Below, in pieces: positions 31,858 to 34,845 of a stretch of DNA of 34,845 bases (position 1 is the first letter of the stretch; the number at the start of each line of letters is the position of its first letter). A program made the position numbers and the translations under genes. The stretch is from Planctomycetota bacterium. GTDB lineage: Bacteria; Planctomycetota; Planctomycetia; Gemmatales; Gemmataceae. The notes beneath the pieces were generated by a model. The model did no database searches and had not been told where the DNA came from. It saw nothing but the letters and a program-made list of their open reading frames with translations. The stretch covers positions 5,109-39,953 of the forward strand of contig JAPLNF010000296.1 of NCBI GenBank assembly GCA_026692965.1, written 5' to 3'.

Positions 31858-32673
31858 TTATTTTCGAATATGGTCTGATTCAGCGAATTTTCTGACAAGA
31901 TGAAAGTCTTGAAATTCCTTCGGGGTCAAACATTCCACCGAGGCATCTTGGGCTGTAATTCGATACCATCGCTGCGCGGGTTGTGAACACGCCAACTTGT
32001 TCCAAACTAGGTAAAGATACCAGCAAGGCCGGATTTGATCATTTCGAGTCAATCGGGCTTGGGTCAGTTCTCCTGCTGCGCGAAACAGTAACGCTTCCAA
32101 GTTTTGATCATTAGGTACTTCCTGCTGATCCTTTTTCGTTTTCTCCAAAGCCAGCAAGTACAAACCAATACCACGATTTAAATGCTCTTCATAAACATCG
32201 CCCAATTGCTCTGAAATTGCCATCAATCTGCTATGGGCATGGATCATATGCCGGTTAGCCTGTTCGCCAAATTGCTGGGTATCTTTGATGAACAAGTTAA
32301 ATTGGTCCCTTGCTTCTTCAAGCTGATTCATCCGCAATAAAAGGTCCGCATAATTCTGCCTGACAATCACATTACTAGGTTCAAGCTCGAGACTAATTTT
32401 CAGATGAATAGCTGCAATGGAATCATTACCCTGAGCCAGGCAAGCCGCCGCCATTGAAAGGTGCGTTTTAGCAGAATCAGGATTAATAGAGAGGGATTGC
32501 CTAAAAGAGCGGAGAGCATTTACCGGGTCACCTGCATCTAAAGATTTTTGGCCCGCTCGCCAATGTAATTCTGCAAGTGAATCTGACTCCGAGGTATCAG
32601 CCAAAGCAACTATAGGGATACCTGCCAATAATATGATTAAAAAGAAATAAGCTATTATGAAGTAACGCATCAT
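31858..32673 (-). CDS. Exported TPR-repeat protein
   Basis: The 271-residue protein has a signal peptide (hydrophobic about 4-24, cut VALA-DT). Three tetratricopeptide repeats follow: LAELHWRAGQKSLDAGDPVN, AKTHLSMAAACLAQGNDSIA and NVIVRQNYADLLLRMNQLEE, with typical SINPDS and LEPSN junctions. Beyond residue 140 the chain is helical, with a Cys/Trp-rich segment (PCWYLYLVWNKLACSQ). It should act as a protein-binding scaffold in the periplasm. GGGGAG directly precedes the tandem ATG codons at 32673 and 32670, so the second ATG may be used as well. It is transcribed away from the terminator that follows the sigma gene. Confidence 0.82.
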   Translation of the reverse strand: MMRYFIIAYFFLIILLAGIPIVALADTSESDSLAELHWRAGQKSLDAGDPVNALRSFRQSLSINPDSAKTHLSMAAACLAQGNDSIAAIHLKISLELEPSNVIVRQNYADLLLRMNQLEEARDQFNLFIKDTQQFGEQANRHMIHAHSRLMAISEQLGDVYEEHLNRGIGLYLLALEKTKKDQQEVPNDQNLEALLFRAAGELTQARLTRNDQIRPCWYLYLVWNKLACSQPAQRWYRITAQDASVECLTPKEFQDFHLVRKFAESDHIRK

Positions 32674-32710
32674 CTCCCCAAATTACGAAGGAACAACATT
32701 CCTCATAATC

Positions 32711-32740
32711 CTTATCGGCCAGTAAAGGCCGGGAGATAAG
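32711..32740. other. Imperfect hairpin in the leader of the TPR gene
   Basis: CTTATCGGCC (32711-32720) can pair with GGCC (32727-32730) and GATAAG (32735-32740) with a four-base bulge. It sits 38 bases before the TPR ATG on the minus strand. It may be a leader stem or a remnant; no promoter is obvious beside it. Confidence 0.28.
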
Positions 32741-32786
32741 CCGTATAAATGATTGAATTACTATGGAGCGAATGCCGACAGATGCA

Positions 32787-32814
32787 AAAAAGGGCAACTT
32801 TAATTGCCCTTTTT
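32787..32814 (-). terminator. Strong intrinsic terminator after the SigA-type gene
   Basis: AAAAAGGGCAA and TTGCCCTTTTT form a perfect 11-base stem around CTTTAA, eight bases beyond the stop of the minus-strand sigma gene. In that direction the stem is followed by a T run. The A/T-symmetrical ends would let it work on either strand. Confidence 0.88.
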
Positions 32815-32821
32815 ACCCATA

Positions 32822-33661
32822 TTAAGAATTAACGCCCATACTGACGCCAAGTTTTTCGAGAGCTTCGCTTTCGATTTGTCGAACGCGTTCTCTAGTAAGG
32901 CCTAAACTTTCCCCAATTTCTTTTAGGGTTTTAGGTTCTTCATCATCGAGCCCGAAGCGCATTTTAAGAACGATCGCTTCGCGTGGATCCATTTTGCCTA
33001 GCAAATCTTTAACATGAACCAAATCATCAGCTTCCACCATTTCGTTATCAGGGGATTTGCTGTTTGAATCCATGATCATCTCTTCCAGAGACCAACCACT
33101 GTCGGATTGTTCTGGTTGAGGAGCAGAGTGGTAAACCTTGATGGCTTTCTTGATGATATTGAGCTTCTTTTTGGGTAAATCCAAGCTTGCTGCAATTTCT
33201 TCATGGGAGGGAGCCCTGCCAAGGGTATCATGGAGAATCGCATTGGCTCTGCGCCATTTAGCAAGAAGTTCAACCATGTAAGCTGGAACTCGAATGGTTT
33301 TCGCAGTATTCACCAAGGCGCGTTTTATGGATTGTTTAATCCAATAGCTAGCATAGGTGCTAAAGCGGGTGTTCATGGTCGGGTCAAAACCTTCAACAGC
33401 CCTTAAAAGCCCGAGGTTGCCTTCTTCAATAAGGTCTTGTAGTGCAAGGCCTTTCCCGGTGTAGCTTCGGGAAATATTAACGACTAATCTTAGGTTGGCT
33501 CGAACCATACGGTCCCTAGCCTCTGCATCGCCTTTTTCAATTCGATAAGCAAGTTGCTTTTCCTCATCTGCATTAAGAAGAGAGGTTTCGTTAATTTCCT
33601 TTAGATAGGTTTCTAAAGGAGATTGAACTGCTTCACTGCGAGGGCGACTTGGTCGAGTCAT
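32822..33661 (-). CDS. SigA/RpoD-type (group 2) sigma factor
   Basis: The 279-residue protein has the primary-type sigma layout without region 1.1: region 1.2 (SPLETYLKEINETSLLNADE), region 2 (ARDRMVRANLRLVVNISRSY, DLIEEGNLGLLRAVEGFDPT, RFSTYASYWIKQSIKRALVN), region 3 (APSHEEIAASLDLPKKKLNI) and region 4 with the helix-turn-helix (KTLKEIGESLGLTRERVRQI). The RpoD-like RFSTYASYWI recognises TATAAT-type -10 elements. The short N-terminus indicates a group 2 factor rather than the housekeeping RpoD, though its exact role cannot be decided here. It is a single-gene unit between its own promoter and a strong terminator. Confidence 0.93.
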   Translation of the reverse strand: MTRPSRPRSEAVQSPLETYLKEINETSLLNADEEKQLAYRIEKGDAEARDRMVRANLRLVVNISRSYTGKGLALQDLIEEGNLGLLRAVEGFDPTMNTRFSTYASYWIKQSIKRALVNTAKTIRVPAYMVELLAKWRRANAILHDTLGRAPSHEEIAASLDLPKKKLNIIKKAIKVYHSAPQPEQSDSGWSLEEMIMDSNSKSPDNEMVEADDLVHVKDLLGKMDPREAIVLKMRFGLDDEEPKTLKEIGESLGLTRERVRQIESEALEKLGVSMGVNS

Positions 33662-33712
33662 GGTGTTTTCCGGTGGTTACTAGGTCGCTAAAGTTCAATT
33701 ATCATTACTTAC

Positions 33713-33741
33713 ATTTTAGCAAAGCGAGGTTAAGTTGTTCA
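33713..33741 (-). promoter_or_regulatory. Possible promoter of the SigA-type gene
   Basis: The minus strand reads TGAACA, a 17-base spacer, then TAAAAT with a TGC extension, about 50 bases before the ATG at 33661. Both hexamers are partial matches. Apart from this and the rpsA terminator, the 33662-34011 gap (350 bases) shows no gene, tRNA or repeat. Confidence 0.42.
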
Positions 33742-33957
33742 TGATGTTGAAAAAAACAGCAGCATGTTAAAACTACCACACCTTCACTTAAAATAATTAT
33801 CGACCTGAAGAACGCATCTCTGAAAAGGTGTTACCGGTCTAACAAGGTTGAAGTTGTCAAAACGATATCAATAAGGAACTAACCCTTGCAAGCTACCAAA
33901 CACGTAAGACAGGAATAATTAAATGATAAGGGATGACCGTCACAACCGGAACAAAAA

Positions 33958-33995
33958 AATAACCGCTCCGGGAATAAATCCCCGGAGCGGTTATT
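33958..33995 (-). terminator. Strong intrinsic terminator of rpsA
   Basis: AATAACCGCTCCGGG (33958-33972) and CCCGGAGCGGTTATT (33981-33995) form a perfect 15-base stem around an eight-base loop, 16 bases beyond the S1 stop. In the minus-strand transcript it is followed by a run of T. This is the most stable hairpin in the window. Confidence 0.93.
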
Positions 33996-34011
33996 ATAAA
34001 AGGAATAACCC

Positions 34012-34845
34012 TTATTGTTGATCAGGTTCGGATTCAGGCATGTTAATCAAATTGCCCGCACCAGCAGAGCCGGTTCCGCCTCGAAGCTCTCTTTGTGGCC
34101 TGTTTGAATCATCGCCAGCAGTTTCTTCAGGTTCTTCCACATAAGGCTCGTTCAATTTTCTGCGAGAAAGACCGATCTTACGATCAGCAGCATCAACGCG
34201 AAGAACTCGAACTTCGATATCGTCCCCAACCTTTACAATTTCTTCAGGGCTTTCGATTTTATCATCGGAAAGCTCGGAAATATGCAGTAGGCCTTCGAGA
34301 CCGGGTTCAAGTTCAACAAACACACCAAAATTAGTGAGTTTGGTAACTTTACCCTTACGAAGTTCGCCTGCTTTGTATCGGCCTGGGATATCACCTTCCC
34401 AAGGATCGTTGTTCATTTGTTTCAGGCCAAGCGCAATTCGCTTTCTTTCCTGATCAACATTTAAAACAACGCAAGTGACAGCGTGGCCCTTATTCACAAC
34501 TTCACTTGGATGAGTGACTTTGCGAACCCAACTCATGTCGGTTACGTGCAACAAGCCATCGATACCTTCTTCGATTTCGATGAAAGCACCATAATTGGTA
34601 AGGTTGCGAACAGCGCCTGAAACAATGGTGCCTGGAGGATATCTCTCTGCAACTTTGTCCCAAGGATTATTCTGAACCTGCTTCATACCAAGAGAAATCT
34701 CTTGTTTATCTTTGTTGATGTTCAGAACTTGAACTTCAATCTGGTCGCCAATTGATACCATTTCGTTAGGATGGTTGATTCTCTTGGTCCAGCTCATTTC
34801 GCTGATATGAACAAGGCCTTCGATGCCTGATTCAAGTTTAACGAA
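34012..34845 (-). CDS. rpsA: 30S ribosomal protein S1, C-terminal part (cut by the window)
   Basis: The frame is open to the window edge, so the N-terminus lies outside; the internal ATG at 34797 is within an S1 domain (HISEMSW) and is not the start. S1 binds mRNA on the small ribosomal subunit during initiation. Three S1/OB-fold units are visible: the end of one with ESGIEGLVHISEMSWTKRIN, a full one with GAFIEIEEGIDGLLHVTDMS, and another with GVFVELEPGLEGLLHISELS. The two full units follow NNPWDKVAERYPPGTIVSG and NDPWEGDIPGRYKAGELRKG, the usual linker. A Glu/Gly-rich tail of about 40 residues ends the chain. It ends before a very strong terminator. Confidence 0.93.
   Translation of the reverse strand, partial: FVKLESGIEGLVHISEMSWTKRINHPNEMVSIGDQIEVQVLNINKDKQEISLGMKQVQNNPWDKVAERYPPGTIVSGAVRNLTNYGAFIEIEEGIDGLLHVTDMSWVRKVTHPSEVVNKGHAVTCVVLNVDQERKRIALGLKQMNNDPWEGDIPGRYKAGELRKGKVTKLTNFGVFVELEPGLEGLLHISELSDDKIESPEEIVKVGDDIEVRVLRVDAADRKIGLSRRKLNEPYVEEPEETAGDDSNRPQRELRGGTGSAGAGNLINMPESEPDQQ

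Noticed and set aside
1-34845. CRISPR array, insertion sequence, prophage or integrase
   Set aside because: No spaced repeats, transposase, terminal inverted repeats, integrase or phage structural genes were seen; the only tandem repeat is the single 20-bp duplication.

Overview
The window looks like a chromosomal segment from a member of the Planctomycetota, probably a low-GC relative of the Gemmatales. The signs are a DUF3500 protein, an ECF sigma/anti-sigma pair followed by a secreted helical protein, a PQQ-like propeller with the FRGPNGTG start, a very long propeller/HEAT/CxxCH protein of the PVC heme-binding type, tandem secreted retropepsin-PDZ proteins, and a short UvrC without the C-terminal HhH domain. 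The taxonomic call rests on family content only; no rRNA gene is present.

Layout. 1-888 is the 3' end of a DUF3500 gene. 892-3192 (minus) is an ECF sigma / membrane anti-sigma / secreted helical protein operon whose last gene seems split in two. rlmN (minus) and citrate synthase (plus) diverge from a 200-base AT-rich gap. 4610-9785 (plus) holds gltA, serS, a short uvrC, surE and a DinB-like gene. 9790-10204 is a DUF2784 gene broken at a run of eight A. 10297-17287 (plus) is an island of exported proteins: PQQ-like propeller, NIPSNAP, two retropepsin-PDZ paralogues, and a giant PVC-type cytochrome gene broken by a perfect 20-bp tandem duplication. A small lipoprotein and an HU/IHF-like gene follow on minus.

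18358-21681 (plus) is a tightly packed nucleotide-sugar operon (rfbB-like, rmd-like, ugd), then a membrane histidine kinase and an NtrC-type sigma-54 activator with overlapping ends. Convergent to these is a minus-strand pair, a REC-GAF regulator coupled by an ATGA overlap to a small cytoplasmic subtilisin-like protease. 26654-30512 (plus) holds a Nudix hydrolase, a YgiQ-type radical SAM protein, an RluA-type pseudouridine synthase and a small conserved protein. The minus strand then carries a secreted helical protein, a TPR protein, a SigA-type sigma factor and the 3' half of ribosomal protein S1; the last two end at strong intrinsic terminators.

The points that most deserve a second look are the three reading-frame breaks within about 13 kb (one with a clear molecular cause, the 20-bp duplication), the uncharacterised REC-GAF/protease couple, and the shortened UvrC. 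No tRNA, rRNA, CRISPR array, insertion sequence or phage gene was seen.
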